Shown in pieces: positions 7,966-7,982 of a stretch of 7,982 bases of DNA. The first letter of the stretch is position 1. Every line of letters begins with the position of its first letter. The translations under genes were made by a program, and so were the position numbers. The DNA is from Desulfobacterales bacterium (lineage in GTDB: Bacteria > Desulfobacterota > Desulfobacteria > Desulfobacterales > BuS5): the NCBI GenBank assembly GCA_020056865.1, contig JAGVGX010000255.1, positions 1 through 7,982 on the forward strand. Direction: 5' to 3'. The notes beneath the pieces were generated by a model. That model had not been told where the DNA came from, did no database searches, and worked only from the letters and a program-made list of their open reading frames with translations.

Positions 7966-7970
7966 TCCTT
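7966..7970 (-). promoter_or_regulatory. Ribosome binding site of hdrA
   Basis: AAGGA on the minus strand lies six bases before the ATG at 7959, an ideal spacing. It overlaps the region just after the alternative GTG at 7974, which has no such signal in front of it within the window. It therefore decides the start. The bases further upstream read AAG TTG TGA, so a preceding gene could end at 7971, 11 bases before the hdrA ATG. Too little is visible to confirm that. Confidence 0.65.
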
Positions 7971-7982
7971 TCACAACTTGAC

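Noticed and set aside
7960..7974. GTG at 7974 as start of hdrA
   Set aside because: The AAGGA signal lies downstream of it and is ideally placed for the ATG at 7959.

Overview
The window looks like a piece of a Desulfobacterota (former Deltaproteobacteria) chromosome, most likely from an anaerobic sulfate reducer or a relative. This is inferred from a selenocysteine-type HdrA fused to an MvhD domain, a combination known from sulfate reducers and other anaerobes, in a moderately AT-rich bacterial background. No rRNA, tRNA, mobile element, CRISPR array or integration site is visible. Three large genes fill about 98% of the sequence.

Layout: positions 1-159 are an AT-rich leader without a convincing gene. 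metG (methionyl-tRNA synthetase, 160-1722, +) is followed after 31 bases by a very large GlmS-like gene (1754-5521, +), probably in the same transcript. That protein has glutaminase and double-SIS sugar-isomerase modules with recognisable active-site residues. It is about twice the usual GlmS length: the presumed nucleophile cysteine lies at residue 56 instead of the N-terminus, a long insertion splits the glutaminase domain, and about 315 unrecognised residues follow the point where GlmS normally ends. On the opposite strand, hdrA (5518-7959, -) converges on it, and the two stop codons overlap in the four bases TTAA.

The main discovery is in hdrA. A naive reading gives two open frames, 7333-7959 and 5518-7317. 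They are in one frame and separated by a single UGA (7333-7335) in the context DCSI-UGA-ILGPKM, where Cys-type HdrA proteins have DCSxCIL(G/T)PKM. Nineteen bases downstream on the hdrA sense strand is a perfect 8-bp hairpin with a GGUC loop, the same loop as in the E. coli fdhF SECIS. The simplest reading is one 813-residue selenoprotein, HdrA(Sec209)-MvhD, an iron-sulfur flavoprotein of electron-bifurcating heterodisulfide-reductase-type complexes.

The forward genes serve translation and amino-sugar metabolism. hdrA serves energy metabolism, and its partner genes are presumably beyond the right edge. No functional link between the two strands is evident.
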